From positions 2,703,198-2,767,197 of the forward strand of contig CAMZMU010000013.1 in the NCBI GenBank assembly GCA_947311845.1: a DNA stretch of 64,000 nt, read 5' to 3'. Position numbers and translations under genes: made by a program. Source of the stretch: Poa pratensis. Lineage: Eukaryota > Streptophyta > Magnoliopsida > Poales > Poaceae. The stretch's first letter is position 1, and each line of letters begins with the position of its first letter. The notes below the pieces were generated by a model. That model saw only the letters and a program-made list of their open reading frames with translations. It had not been told where the DNA came from and did no database searches. Below, piece after piece: positions 53,251 to 63,789 of the stretch.

Positions 53251-55563
53251 ATTTCTACTTTGTATGCAGCAACTTTTAGCATCAGTTGTCACAAAGGCAA
53301 CCTGAACAACCCCACTCATTGTGTGAAAGCCTTTGGCGGCTTAACACACATGGCGCACCTGTTCATCTAATAAATAAGTTGTGCTAGAAAGACATCTAGT
53401 TGTAGCCACTGAGAAACACATGGGATGGTGTCCACTGGGGAAATGACTGCATCAGCGTCCTCGCTCTAGAAATTTCTGGTCCATACATAGTGCTGGGAAT
53501 AGTTTGGGTTAATACCATAGATTTGGTTTGGTTTTCTTGTTAATTTGCATTGGATTGGTCTGTATGGCTGACTTCGTAGTGTAGTTTAGTTTGGTTTGGG
53601 CTCTAGCATTTACTGGATAGAACTGGACTGGTTTGGGATTCAACCCGTAACTGGTAAATAGTTTGGATGGGGTTGGGTGCAAAATCATTATGGTTTGGTT
53701 TCGTTTGGATCTTAGTGAGTAGCTTTCAATTTGGTTTGTACACACATGTCTAGCCAGTTTGGGTTGGTTTTGGTCTGGATTTCAGACCATTCCCAGCCGT
53801 ATCCATACAGATGTCATTTTTGTGATTCAACCATTGGATATTTGGCAATTAGTATGCATGACAATATTTTATTTTTCTTACAATTTTTTTTCCGCTTTGT
53901 ATAGATTCGCCTTAACTCAGCGATACTTTGTTGGGCTATTTGGCGTTGTGAGAACCATATGGTTTTTTACAAAAACAACACATAATTATTTTATGAATAC
54001 TGTTTTCAGAGGCATCGACTGGTGGTACTTTTGGACGCCATAGAAGCCCGTGCGGTATGCTTTTCATTGGATGTCATCGCATTGAGCTATTCACCAAACA
54101 CGGGTGGAAGAATAATATTAGGCTTTGCAATGATTGAGATTGTAATTGCCTTTTCACCTATATTATGACAGCGTGGTGCTGATTTTTGTAATAAGAACCA
54201 GGCTACATGCATTGTAAAATGCAAAGGCTGGAAACTATTTTACATTATTAAAAAAAGGATTCGTCTTGACTCTCTACTCTTGATGTTTGGTGACACCCAG
54301 GTGGATTTCGATGTTATTAATTGACCAGTGATATAGCTCTAAGGAAAAATCAGGGAGAAACAAGGTGCACGCCTTTACCGGAGTGGAGTGCATTAACACT
54401 AAACAGTGGATCCATTGAGAGAGTTCAGGTCAAAAGGTTGCTACACTAAATACATCTTGGTACCCTCAATGGCCTCGGCTGGCAAAAAAGGGTTGCTTTG
54501 GACATGATGTGACATTTAGATGGAAAATAACTAGCTGTACAGTTGGAACATGATTGCAAAAGGACTAATAACACTCGGGCGTCGCTATCTAGCTAGTTAC
54601 ATGTATGTACCATGTATGAGCACAAATTAAGGTAGTTGAAGTCCGGTAGAAATAAGCAGCTCACACTAGCGTGGTTTGGTAGTTAAGACTTGTGCCTTCA
54701 CACCTTCTAGTTCATTTCAATCCGAACCAGACTTTTAGCTTCTCTAGAAGTCACTTTTCAGAAACATTGTTTGTTTAGGTTTCTGGCTTCTAAGAAGCAA
54801 AAGCCAGCAGAAGCGTCCAAACAAACAGACCCTAAACAGCTCACACTAGCAACGGACGGCCACACGATACCAAGGTGATGGACGGGGAAATCTCCCATGA
54901 CAATGCAACAATCCAGAAGCTCTTGATCGTCACATACCTGGTGTCCCTACAACAGAAGAGCAATAAGCTAGACTCCACTACCACATATTAGTAACCTTGA
55001 AGTAATGTCTTTGAAATATTTGATAGCATGTCAGGGGTTGCTTTAAATCCATCGTTGAATCTTAGTGAAAAAAAACAAAAAACAAATTGAGTGCATGTAG
55101 AAGACCAACGAAGCTCTTGATGCTGTTAACGTGCCGAGGCGACTCGGTGCTGATGGGCATGACTCTCAAATTAAGACTTGGGATCTCATTAGCTCTCTGT
55201 CCAACTTGGGTTTTGACCAACTTTGCTCCGTCCAAACATGGACTGCACAGCGGATAGAGTTTGACCTTGGACCTCAAAACGCCTCTATTTTTTGTTGGGC
55301 TCAAAAAAGAATTTAACAAGTCATGTTTGGATAATTGGAACAGTACGTTTTGGTTGGGTGAAACGGTTTCAGTCAAGTACGTACCAGTACGACTACTAAT
55401 ATACTGCAACAGCATTAATTTCACCAATCTTGTTGCCACAGCCGTTTGCCTGTCAGTGTCGGGGCAGAGCTAGCCTTTGGTTTACGGTGGTGGCAGGTTG
55501 CATCGGTGGATTGGGACACCTTGCTAGTATGTGCCATCAGTATGTCGTCCGATCCATAAAACC
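53251..55563. other. About 2.3 kb without a recognisable gene or element
   Basis: It contains a TTTGG-rich degenerate region (53490-53790), a poly(A)-like ATTATTAAAAAAAGG near 54245 that might end a retroposed copy, and a short inverted motif (GCTTCTCTAGAAG and GGCTTCTAAGAAGC near 54738-54800) resembling a hAT-type MITE end. ORFs near 55062-55473 lack domains and open frames longer than chance. I see no other feature. Confidence 0.3.
53490..53790. repeat. Degenerate TTTGG-rich simple-sequence region
   Basis: Irregular repetition of GGTTTGG / TTTGGTTTGG with interspersed G/T-rich words, for example GATTTGGTTTGGTTTTCTTG near 53520 and AATTTGGTTTGT near 53730. It has no fixed period. The strand asymmetry (G and T on plus) is strong. 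Confidence 0.55.
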
Positions 55564-55565
55564 TA

Positions 55566-55726
55566 CTCCCTCCGTTTTTCAATATAAGATGTTTTAGTTT
55601 TTGTCCACATGCACATACACACAAATGTATGTAGACACATTTTTGTGTGCATGTTCATTCATTTTAGTGTGTATATAGACAACATGTGTACCACCTAAAA
55701 CATCTTATATTAAAAAACGGAGGGAG
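55566..55726. mobile_element. Stowaway-type MITE (Tc1/mariner), 161 bp
   Basis: The terminal inverted repeat CTCCCTCCGTTTTTCAATAT... / ...ATATTAAAAAACGGAGGGAG continues inward as AAGATGTTTTAG / CTAAAACATCTT. TA dinucleotides flank both ends (55564-55565 and 55727-55728), the Stowaway TSD. No coding capacity; such MITEs are moved by mariner-like transposases in trans. Confidence 0.93.
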
Positions 55727-55738
55727 TAGCTACCTAGC

Positions 55739-56290
55739 TTGTCCTCTCCAGCGAGAATGACACATTCACGGTGTAGTGGTCGTCATTCTGTGGCTACGGA
55801 CGGATCAGCGGCAACGGACGAACATACCATGGCAAAGGCGATGCGTCCTAAAACGGCGTCTAACTTGGACTCGTCTCCTGGTAGTGGTATGTCCGCATCT
55901 TCTAAATCATTTCTCTCTTTTACTACTCCACAGTTATCTTCTAGATTATTTAGTGTTGGCGTTAATTTAGGAAGAAATGAGACGGAAGTTCTAGTCTCGA
56001 CAAATGCTCTAAGACACATGGAGGTCGACCGTTTAAAGGCGACTCCTAGTGCGGCGAGTAGGTCGGTTAACACCTTTCTAGATTAAGATGAGATGCATGC
56101 CATAGTTGATGGTCAGGTTTTATCTCATCTAGTGGGTGAGGTAATGGAGGTGGGTTTAGATGAGCATGTGCCAGGGTCTGTTTATGATCAGAAAGCTACC
56201 AGCCGGAAATCTAAATCATCCTCTATAAAATAGAGTCAAAAGGCACGGAAAAAGGTTAAATTGTCAAAATCTCCAATTGTGTCCCAATGA
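55739..56290 (+). pseudogene. LINE ORF1 C-terminal fragment
   Basis: An open frame (55739-56086) is rich in Ser/Thr/Ala. It is followed, after a stop at 56084-56086, by a related frame reading DEMHAIVDGQVLSHLVGEVM and a basic Lys/Arg/Ser tail (KSKSSSIK, KARKKVKLSKSPIV). Position directly before an endonuclease-like ORF and the basic C-terminus fit a plant L1-type ORF1 (RNA-binding). Several stops show decay. Confidence 0.4.
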
Positions 56291-56301
56291 GTGGCATATT
56301 T

Positions 56302-56811
56302 ATGAATAGCAGAGGTATTGATTACTTGGCTAAACATTTATTCGGGATTATAATCTAGATTTTGTGGCAATTTCGGAAAAGGGTAGACGGGATTTTCAGG
56401 TGAGCGTTCTCAACCGCCTTTCTGGTGGTTTTGATTTAACCTGGCATTGTCGCCCACCTCGTGGTAGATCTAGAGGTATCCTACTTGGCATTAAATCACA
56501 CTCGTTTGATGTGTTGGCCTGTTCGGAGGGTGAGTTTCATATAAAACTACATCTGTGGAATAAGGTTGACAACCTCATCTGGAGTTTGGTGGCCATGTAT
56601 GGAGCTGCCTAGGAAGCATATAAATCTGACTTTCTTCGTGAACTCGCTAATCTGGCTAAAGATAACCCACATCCTATTATTATATGAGGGGACTTTAATA
56701 TGCTAAGATTCCGGTACAAAAAAAGCAGAGGTAGGTTCGATGATCATTGACCTTTCCTATTCAATGCTGTCTTGGACAGTTTAGATTGGTATCTGTACGA
56801 GCCATAGCACG
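56302..56811 (+). pseudogene. LINE ORF2 endonuclease domain, broken and cut by CACTA-4
   Basis: Beginning at ATG 56302 the frames together read MNSRGIDYLAKHLF, NLDFVAISEKGRRDF, GGFDLTWHCRPPRGRSRGIL, NLIWSLVAMYGAA and a GDFNMLR motif. These are hallmarks of the apurinic-type endonuclease at the N-terminus of plant LINE ORF2 (the GDFN Asp/Asn are catalytic in the family). Frameshifts near 56352 and stops (TAG near 56610, TGA near 56685) disable it. RT would follow but sequence changes to a CACTA terminus at 56815. Confidence 0.75.
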
Positions 56812-56814
56812 TAT

Positions 56815-57010
56815 CACTAGTAGGAAAAGCCCTACTGGTGGCGCACAAAAAAAAAGCTACCAGTGGCGCACATGCTCGTCACTGATAAGTAGTACCAGTG
56901 GCGCATAAAAAATGTGCGCCGCCGGTATCTCCTTTACCGGTGGCGCATGTTTTCTGTGCGCCACTGGTATCCAAATTTTGTGTGCCACTATTATGTATTC
57001 TGGTTATTTT
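56815..57010 (+). repeat. CACTA-4 left terminus and subterminal repeats
   Basis: CACTAGTAGGAAAAGCCC, then (A/C)TGGTGGCGCAC, CCAGTGGCGCACATGC, CCAGTGGCGCATAAAAAATG/TGCGCCGCCGG and CCGGTGGCGCATGTTTTC/TGTGCGCCACTGG. The core matches CACTA-3 but flanking letters (ACCAGTGGCGC) differ, so this is a related subfamily. Confidence 0.85.
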
Positions 57011-57222
57011 TCCCTGTTGCATCGTATTGCATATTTGTACAGTTATAAATACACAGTCAGTATAAATACACAGGCAGTACACAATTTGGTACAAACATAT
57101 ACGAGTGTCACTCAACAAAGTTCTTATTAACATAGAAAACAAGTCGTTAATTGTTCATCTAACTTATTCCTATCTAACTAGCTAGCTAGCTAGTCGTTTC
57201 GATTATTAAGAACCATCAAGAA
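57011..57222. other. Spacer of CACTA-4
   Basis: AT-rich, non-coding, with ACACAGTCAGTATAAATACACAGGCAGTA (a short direct repeat of AATACACAG) and a CTAG-rich run GCTAGCTAGCTAGTC near 57180. Confidence 0.4.
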
Positions 57223-57724
57223 CTATGATGCACCGGTGTAGCGCACCGTAAACTTATTAACAGTATCAGAAAAATAGAGCCAGATCAGCTCTACATGGCC
57301 AGCTTGAAACCCTTCCGCTTCCGCCATCTCTCTCCAACGAGGGCTCTCGAAATAACTCCTATCTGCTTCATTTCTGATAGGAATGTTGTAGACAAGGCCA
57401 TTTGACATGGTCAGCTCGGCCACAGCTGTGGTCTCCTCGTCCATTCCAATGTTGACATGCTTTAGCACTTCACGCCTTGCGAGGCAGGTGATGCACTGTG
57501 CAAAATTATAAAAACTGACTTAGCCATTTCTATTTGGGAGCAACTAAGAACAATTAAGACACAATTTTGAATTAGATATATACCGTTTTAGATAAGAAGT
57601 TCTGTGAAAACTCCATGTAGAAGGATATGGAGGGGCCCCTTAGGCAGGTGAATTCTAGATATTTAACCACCTGTGAGCATGAACTTAGCCTCTTGTCACC
57701 ACACTTGACGCACATGCGATCCAT
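57223..57724 (-). CDS. Two-exon small protein with B3-like pattern, in CACTA-4
   Basis: Exon 1 is 57584-57724 (MDRMCVKCGDKRLSSCSQVV, donor GTATATATC). Exon 2 is 57223-57495 (acceptor TTTTGCACAG; reads CITCLARREVLKHVNIGMDE). Joined they give 137 residues in frame. The second half (ELTMSNGLVYNIPI, then RWREMAEAEGFQAGHVELIW and a beta-like end FTVRYTG) resembles the C-terminal half of plant B3 DNA-binding domains (W-x2-F/M-x6-G-L/F-x2-G). This is a weak match, because the usual GD is GH here. Two CxxC pairs occur (CVKC, CITC). The frame has no stop or frameshift. It lies between the CACTA terminus and an AP2-type relic, all on the minus strand. Confidence 0.55.
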
Positions 57725-57883
57725 TTAGACAACCTAATACGATAAGATTAATAGAGAGTACATTAAATATAAAGTAGTCTAAACATAAACTCTAATCAGA
57801 TAAGTTGCATATTATACATGAACATCTAATAGTTTACTACCAGATAAGTCTAAACATCAACATAAAACAATAGTCTAAACATC
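57725..57883. other. AT-rich spacer
   Basis: Separates the B3-like gene from the AP2-type relic. It contains CAGATAAGT and TAGTCTAAACAT words repeated two to three times. No coding sequence. Confidence 0.4.
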
Positions 57884-58257
57884 CTACTCCTCCTCCCCGG
57901 AGCCCCAGACACTGTCGTCCGAGTCTAGCCGCTCGTCCTCCTGGGAAGGACCGGCGTCGTGGGAAGGACCAGCACCGTGGGAAGGACCGGCACCGTGGGA
58001 AGGACCGGCGCCGTCGGACGGGACCGCACCAAACTGCTAGTACGCCATCAGATCCGGCTCCCGCGGCAGCAGACGTCTCACCAACGGGTCGTCATGGGGG
58101 CGGGTGTTGCGCCGTGTGAGCTACGCCTCGGCCATGCGGTGCTCCCTCTCCATGGCCATGGTAACCTGTCTGATCCCCGGCGGCGCGAGTTCGTCCACGT
58201 GATGGCGATCCTTGGGAAAGTTAATCTCCTTGTCATGGACTACCGCTGGGTTACAGT
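57884..58257 (-). pseudogene. Relic of the AP2-associated gene shared with CACTA-3
   Basis: The minus-strand frame ending at the TAG at 57884-57886 reads, from its 5' side, KEINFPKDRHHVDELAPPG, IRQVTMAMEREHRMAEA, then after a stop LTRRNTRPHDDPLV and a Gly-Ala-Gly-Pro-Ser-His repeat ending in an acidic tail. This lines up with CACTA-3 residues DLNYPADRHRV, IRQVEMAKEMEHRLAEA, ARRNARPQDDPYV and GAGPSYGTGPSHGAGP. The DNA-binding part of the AP2 domain is missing: homology ends at about 58257. In-frame stops (Gln codons changed to TAG) occur twice. It is a degraded, 5'-truncated homologue. Confidence 0.75.
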
Positions 58258-58613
58258 AAGGTTATTATTTGAAACTTAACATTAAGCTTTTTCAAAGTAT
58301 CTATATCTGTAATATATACAATATACCTAACAGATCTCTGTTGTTATTTTCCTTTTATCATGGATTTATACAACGCATGTTCGCATTGTCAACGGAGCGT
58401 GGGTGCTAGTTAGGGCTGCGGCTGGAGGGGGGTTTCACGGCGGCATTGCCCTGGTGATCTCCGGCGACGAGATCAAAACATTTGGCCCTACGGGAAGACG
58501 TGGAGAGGTTCACGGCAAGAGCAGCGGTGAGTTCCGGTTTGATATTAACGTCCTTGATTTTCGTATCAAATTGTAAGGTTTTCGATTAACAGTCGGATCA
58601 TTGTTTGTAGGCA
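58258..58613 (+). promoter_or_regulatory. Leader, 5' UTR intron and promoter region of the transposase gene
   Basis: An AT-rich stretch (58258-58400) is followed by a GC-rich leader ending at donor GCAGCG|GTGAGTTCC (58527) and an 84-base intron to acceptor TTGTTTGTAG (ends 58610), three bases before the ATG. TATA-like words (TGTAATATATAC near 58308) precede it. Promoter inferred. Confidence 0.5.
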
Positions 58614-61600
58614 ATGAATCGATATTGGATTAATAATGCAACAAAATTCTCACATGCATACCTCGAGGGTGCTAAGGAGTTTATGCAGTTTGTTCGTGAT
58701 CATGGCAACGGGGATTCAATATTGTGCCCATGCACTTTATGTCTTAATTTGGTTCGGCTTCCTCAATCGGAAGTTCATGGTCACATAAACAAGAATGGTA
58801 TGTCCACCACATATATAAGGTGGACTTGTCATGGGGAAGACAGGGCTGATGAGGATGACCACGGTGCTTATGAAAGTGACAACGATGATGGAGATGAGAA
58901 TGACAATGGTACTAATTATGATGATATTTCTGATCTGTTACAAGATTTAAAGAAGACAGGGGAGAAAGGTCCTGCTGAACCTAATATCTATTCAAATCTC
59001 CTTGAACAAGCAAGACGAGAGCTTCATAAGGGATGCACCACAATGACAAGGCTGTCATTCATTATCAAGATGCTTCATATCAAATCGTACAACCGGGTCA
59101 CAAATAGATGTTTCCATCAATTCCTTCATTTCTTATCTTCGACATTCCCAGATGTGGATATTCCTAAGTCTTATAAGGAAGCAAAGAGTGCTCTTACTGA
59201 AGTTGGACTTGGTTATCAGACCATTCATGTATTCAAGTATGATTGTGATTTGTTCTGGGGAGAACATCAAGACAGCACACATTGTCCTGAGTGTGGGCTA
59301 TCTAGATGGAGAGACAACAAAGGAAATAAAAAGATTCCTCAGAAGGTGCTACGATATTTTCCCATTATCCCAAGGTTGCAAAGATTTTTCGAGTCCAAGA
59401 AAACTTCTAGATTCACAAAGTGGCACAAGGAACAGAGGGTTCCTGAGAAGAATGTTCTGAGGCACCCAGCTGATGGTGAAGCGTGGAAGCACTTTGACAA
59501 AGAGTTTGGCTGGTTTGCAGATGAGCCACGCAACATCAGGCTAGGAATGGCCACAGATGGATTCAATCCTTTTGGAAATATGACCAATGCATATAGTATG
59601 TGGCCTGTGTTTGTCATTCCGTACAACTTTCCACCTTGGATGTGCATGGATCAAAATAATTTCATGATGTCGCTTCTTATCCTAGGAAAAAATTCACCAG
59701 GGAAAGATTTTCATGTATTTATGCAGCCACTGATAAAAGATATGATGAAGCTGTGGAGTGGTGTTACGACGGTTGATGTCTGCGCAGCTGATCCGTTTGA
59801 ACTGCATGCTGCTTTTCTTTGGTCTATACATGATTATCCTGGGTATGCCACTATGTCTGGTCGTAGCACAAGAGACTATTACGCATGTGTGCACTGCGAT
59901 GTGAATCCTTGCTACGAGTCTTTGAAAAACAAAATTGGATATGTTGGCCATCGTCGATTCCTTGCTATGGATCACCCTTATAGGAGAAGCAGACTTTTCA
60001 ATGGAAAAGTTGAGAATAGACAGGCACCAAGGAAGTACACACAAGCAGAATTGGAGGAGAAGTTTGCAAGAGTTGAGGATTACATACCAGGAAAAATTCC
60101 ATCTAATAAGAAAAAGCGGGTCCCAGAGAAAGGTGAACCAACCTGGCACCTCAAGGCTAGCCTACATGCTCTACCATATTGGCCTAAACTGAAGATAGCA
60201 CACAACCTAGATGTGATGCACATTGAGAAGAACATAGGTGATAATATCCTAGGTACACTACTTGAGATAGAAGGAAAAAATAAGGACACTTTTAGCTCCA
60301 GACTTGATTTGCAGAAATTTAACATTAGGAAGGATTATTGGTTGCAAGATAATAAGGTTACAGTTACGAAGCCCCCTGCACCTTGGACACTTAGGAAGGA
60401 AAACAAGATCAGGTTGTGCAGGTATTTGTACAACTGTAGGTTCCCAGATGGGTATGATGCAAACCTAGCAAATTGTGTGGATATTGCTACTGGTAAAATA
60501 ACTGGTTTGAAGACGCATGATTTTTACATGCTTCTGCAGCGTGTGTTGCCAGCAGGGCTCAGAGGAATTGTTCCAAAGCCAATGTATGAGGCCATAGCTG
60601 AATTGGGAAGATTTTTCAGAGAGTTGTGTGCTAAAACTCTGAGAGTTGAAGTGCTGGAGAGGATGAAGGTTGAGATTGTTTTAATTCTGTGCAAACTTGA
60701 AAAGCTCTTCCCCCCTTCATTTTTTGATATAATGGTGCACTTAGCTATGCATCTTCCTGAAGAGGCAATTCTTAGAGGTCCTATTCAATATGGTTGGATG
60801 TATCCAGTTGAGAGAAGGCTGGGGTACCTGAAGTCCACAGTTCGTAACAGAGCTAGGCCCGAAGGTTCAATTGCTGAGGGCTACATCTTTGATGAGTGTA
60901 CCACATATTGCTCCAGGCATTTCAATGTGCAGCTGGAAACCAAATTTAACAAAGAAAGTAGGTTCAAAGACCAGCATCGAAGAAAACATGATGATGAGGT
61001 TGGAATTTTTTCAGACGGAGCAAAAGGCTGTAAGAATTACAAACTAAAGTTTTTTCATGACGAGTTTGAGAAAATGGTTTGGTGCATACTAAACAATTGT
61101 GATGAGGCGCAACCTCTAATATAGTCAACCATTGTTTTGGACATCATTATTGCTATCATTTCTTATATATAATTATTTTTAGTCTTTTTCCAGAGGAATT
61201 AGTAAACAAGGGTGTGCATAACATCGATGAGGAGCTTCAGAAAAATTTCGCAACATGGTTCAGAAAACATGTGAGGCCTTTGACAAATCTTTCTGCAGAT
61301 CTACGGTTGCTAGCTTTTGGGCCAGACCAGGCAGTGTTAGTACATACTGCATGCAATGTCAATGGTGCAAGGTTTCGTACTTTGGCAAGTGAGAAGAACT
61401 TACGTACTCAAAATTCTGGCGTAATGAATATTGCATATTTTGGTGATCAAGAAGAAACGGAGTACTACGGTGTTGTTAAGGAAATTCTTGAACTGAGGTA
61501 CGTGGGAAATAACGAGCGCGATAGACCAGTTTTCTTATTTCGATGTGACTGGTATGACCTTGCATCTGGTAAGAACAAGATGAGGGATGATGGATACTTC

Positions 61601-62065
61601 AAAAGCGTTAACACAACAGCACTGTGGTACAAGAACGATCCCTTCATATTGGCTAGGCAAGCAAAAACATGCTTCTACTTGGAAGATACTAAATATGGTG
61701 CTCCTTGGAAGGTGGTTCAGACTTTCAGCCATCGACACGTATATGATGTACCAGAAAATGATGAAGGAACTGAACAAGGAGAAGAAACTAAGAAAGATGC
61801 TTATCAGGAAGACCTATGTTCATCAGCTCGTATTGTTAACGTTGTTGAAGATGAGGAGAACAAAGTGGATGTAGGCGACCTCGGGGCTGATCGCAACGAT
61901 GAAGTGGAATGTATTGAAAAACGAATTGGTCCTCAACTACGGCGTGAACTTGGTGCTTACAACCAAGAAGATCAGGACAGCGACGAGGAGGATGTGGAAC
62001 AGTTGCAGGGCAATACAAAAGTTGATGCGACTTCAACATCGGATGTTGCCAGCGATCTTGATTAG
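58614..62065 (+). CDS. Complete Tnp2-type CACTA transposase, two coding exons
   Basis: Exon 1 (58614-61123) is open for 836 codons. N-terminal transposase-associated domain (MNRYWINNATKFSHAYLEGA, ILCPCTLCLN, RWTCHGE), an acidic linker, then Tnp2/Transposase_21 (HCPECGLSRWRDN, RYFPIIPRLQRFF, MATDGFNPFGNM, HDYPGYATMSGRST, NLDVMHIEKNIGDNILG), then DUF4218-like (LPAGLRGIVPKP, PPSFFDIMVHLAMHL, RARPEGSIAEGY). A GT-AG intron 61124-61182 keeps frame past the exon-1 stop. Exon 2 (61183-62065) holds a DUF4216-like domain (EYYGVVKEILELRY, VFLFRCDWYD, DPFILARQAKTCFY) and an acidic tail. No frameshift or nonsense codon. DG-NPFG, HDYPG and DVMH motifs with their acidic residues are intact, so an active enzyme for cut-and-paste transposition is possible. 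Clearly diverged from the CACTA-1 transposase. Confidence 0.88.
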
Positions 62066-62252
62066 TTACATTTTGTTGTTCAATTATTTTTATGTAAGGA
62101 GAACTTGTACTTAATTATGCACAATTTTTTTTGAAGTTAGATTTATTTTGAGTTTGCTACTTACAACCTTGAGGTTCACAATGATCAATCACTTCCGTTG
62201 TGAAATCTGATATATTGTGTCCACAAATTTATTTCTTTGCTTATTCATTACT

Positions 62253-62837
62253 TCACCAATTCTTTGACAATAGGATTGATCCAAAAAAGATGACAAGAAA
62301 AATTACACACTTCAATAGGAACACAACTTGGTTGATTGCTCCTACAAGTCCAACCAGTACTTCCTCCATCTCCTTATGATCAATGGCTAAATTTTTGCTC
62401 TTGTCAGGATGCTTCTCTTCCTCCTCAATCTTGGAGATCGCATCATCAGTATTCTCATCCGTACGAACTAATGGACCGACATCTAGTACATTCTGGGTAA
62501 TCAGTATATCAATGTAGTCTTCCTCCCAGTACCAAAATTCACAACCTTTCTCCATAACAGCATAACAAACATTGAGTCCCATACATTACCGAAATAAAGA
62601 TTATAGGATCAAAATTGCACTCACTTTATCCTTTTCACACTTGAAAAAAATCCATCTTGGATGTTTGTCCGTCTTCGAGATCCACCGCTGGACCGGCCGG
62701 CCGCATTTGTCACAATTGATGATTGGTAGAGGCTGGCCGGCGAGCTGCTGTGCGAGGAGTGACCCCGGACGAGCAACGATCGAGGATGTTCTTGCTGGCC
62801 GATCAACGACAACACGACGACTAGAGGAAGAAGACAT
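62253..62837 (-). CDS. GRF-type zinc-finger protein with coiled coil and C-terminal membrane segment
   Basis: Exon 1 is 62625-62837 (MSSSSSRRVVVDRPARTSSI; donor GTGAGTGC) and exon 2 is 62253-62549 (acceptor TTATGGAG), giving 169 residues in frame. The motif INCDKCGRPVQRWISKTDKH, then PRWIFFKCEK and, across the splice, KGCEFWYWEEDY fits the GRF zinc finger (CxxC, HPxWxFxxC, CxFWxW). An acidic helix (ISKIEEEEKHPDKSKNLAID) and a hydrophobic end (VVFLLKCVIFLVIFFGSILL) suggest a tail-anchored or single-span membrane protein. The architecture is common in grass genomes; its function is unknown. It is convergent with the transposase gene, 187 bases from its stop. Membership of the transposon is inferred from position. 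Confidence 0.7.
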
Positions 62838-63243
62838 ATCCTGAGGCGGCGCAAACCCGTCGATCGGCTATAACGCTATGGCGGCTGCCTTATGTTCGGT
62901 AAGGGACGGCTAAAACGAATCTGACAGAGATGACCTAATTCTGGTGAAAACAAGTTTTTTTCTCCTCTTACGGATATTACGGATCTGATTGAGATCGCCC
63001 ATGGCTCATTCAATTTCTCAAACTCGGTAACATAAATAATAAGCAAACATAGCTATAAAGCACAAAGGTTCATAATTCAAATAGCCCTAAGTTCATAATT
63101 CGATGAAAATAACCCTAAGTACATAATTCGACGAAAATAAAAAGGCTGCGACATGATTGTTCAAACATATAGATAGAAAGGCACATCAGATTGACATAGA
63201 AAACCTATGCATCTGATGGCCCTGTAGGAACACACTACTTGCC
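62838..63243. other. Intergenic spacer and probable promoter of the GRF-type gene
   Basis: About 400 bases with no coding sequence. A short direct repeat occurs near 63070-63140 (AGTTCATAATTCGATGAAAATAACCCTAAGTACATAATTCGA). The side nearest 62838 is GC-rich and would be the minus-strand leader. Confidence 0.4.
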
Positions 63244-63789
63244 TCACTTGGCCATCTCAGCCTTGAGGAGCTCCCTCTCTAGCAGCTGGGCTTTCTTGGC
63301 CTTCTCGAGCTTCTTGTCCAGGCGCTGCTTCTCCAGCATCATAGCTTCGTTGCGCAGGACAAGAGCATCGTTGCGCAAGAGCTGGACTTCCATCTCGAGC
63401 TCTATAACCTTCCTATGGAGTTCGAGGTTGTTGGCCACATGCTCCTTCAGTTTGTCGGACATCTTGGTCACGATGTCCAAGGCCTTCTTGACCTGCTCTC
63501 CAGCTTCCACCGTCTCGTCCATGTACTGATTAGACTTCTTCAAGTCCGCAACCAGTTGATCTCTTAACTCATCAATAGTCGCCCTGAGTCCGGCGATCAC
63601 CGTCACCTCCGACGGCGTCAGCTCCTCCTTCGCTGCACTATCCCTGCGCAAATAATCCGAAGATGATGTTAATAACCTATGTGAATGGATGTAAACATAA
63701 GATGCAACCAAGGAAATAACATCCCGATCTATTCAAAAATTAGACTACATCTACCTCATGCTAGCAGAGCGCTTGTGTGGTGAAGCCAT
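63244..63789 (-). CDS. Two-exon coiled-coil protein of unknown function
   Basis: Exon 1 is 63755-63789 (MASPHKRSASM; donor GTAGATG) and exon 2 is 63244-63643 (acceptor TTGCGCAG), about 144 residues. From about residue 20 the sequence is almost entirely heptad-like: TVIAGLRATIDELRDQLVAD, ALDIVTKMSDKLKEHVANNL, KVIELEMEVQLLRNDALVLR, ending AQLLERELLKAEMAK. A long parallel or antiparallel coiled coil is expected. No catalytic or DNA-binding motif is seen. No frame defects. It is oriented with the GRF-type gene. Codon use is more GC-biased than the AT-rich transposase, so the two may have different origins. Confidence 0.65.

Noticed and set aside
52396..53319. Several Arg/Pro/Ala-rich ORFs near 52.4-53.3 kb
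   Set aside because: GC-rich composition, overlapping on both strands, no motif. More likely part of a LINE-like repeat.
53509..54043. ORFs across the TTTGG-rich region
   Set aside because: Low-complexity translation without a start context or domain.
55062..55624. ORFs of 60-125 codons between the unclassified region and the MITE
   Set aside because: No domain, overlapping strands, and lengths expected by chance.
58614..62065. Domesticated host gene rather than transposon transposase
   Set aside because: Domain set and acidic motifs are those of an ordinary Tnp2 transposase and it lies near a CACTA terminus. Domestication cannot be excluded but nothing in the sequence favours it.
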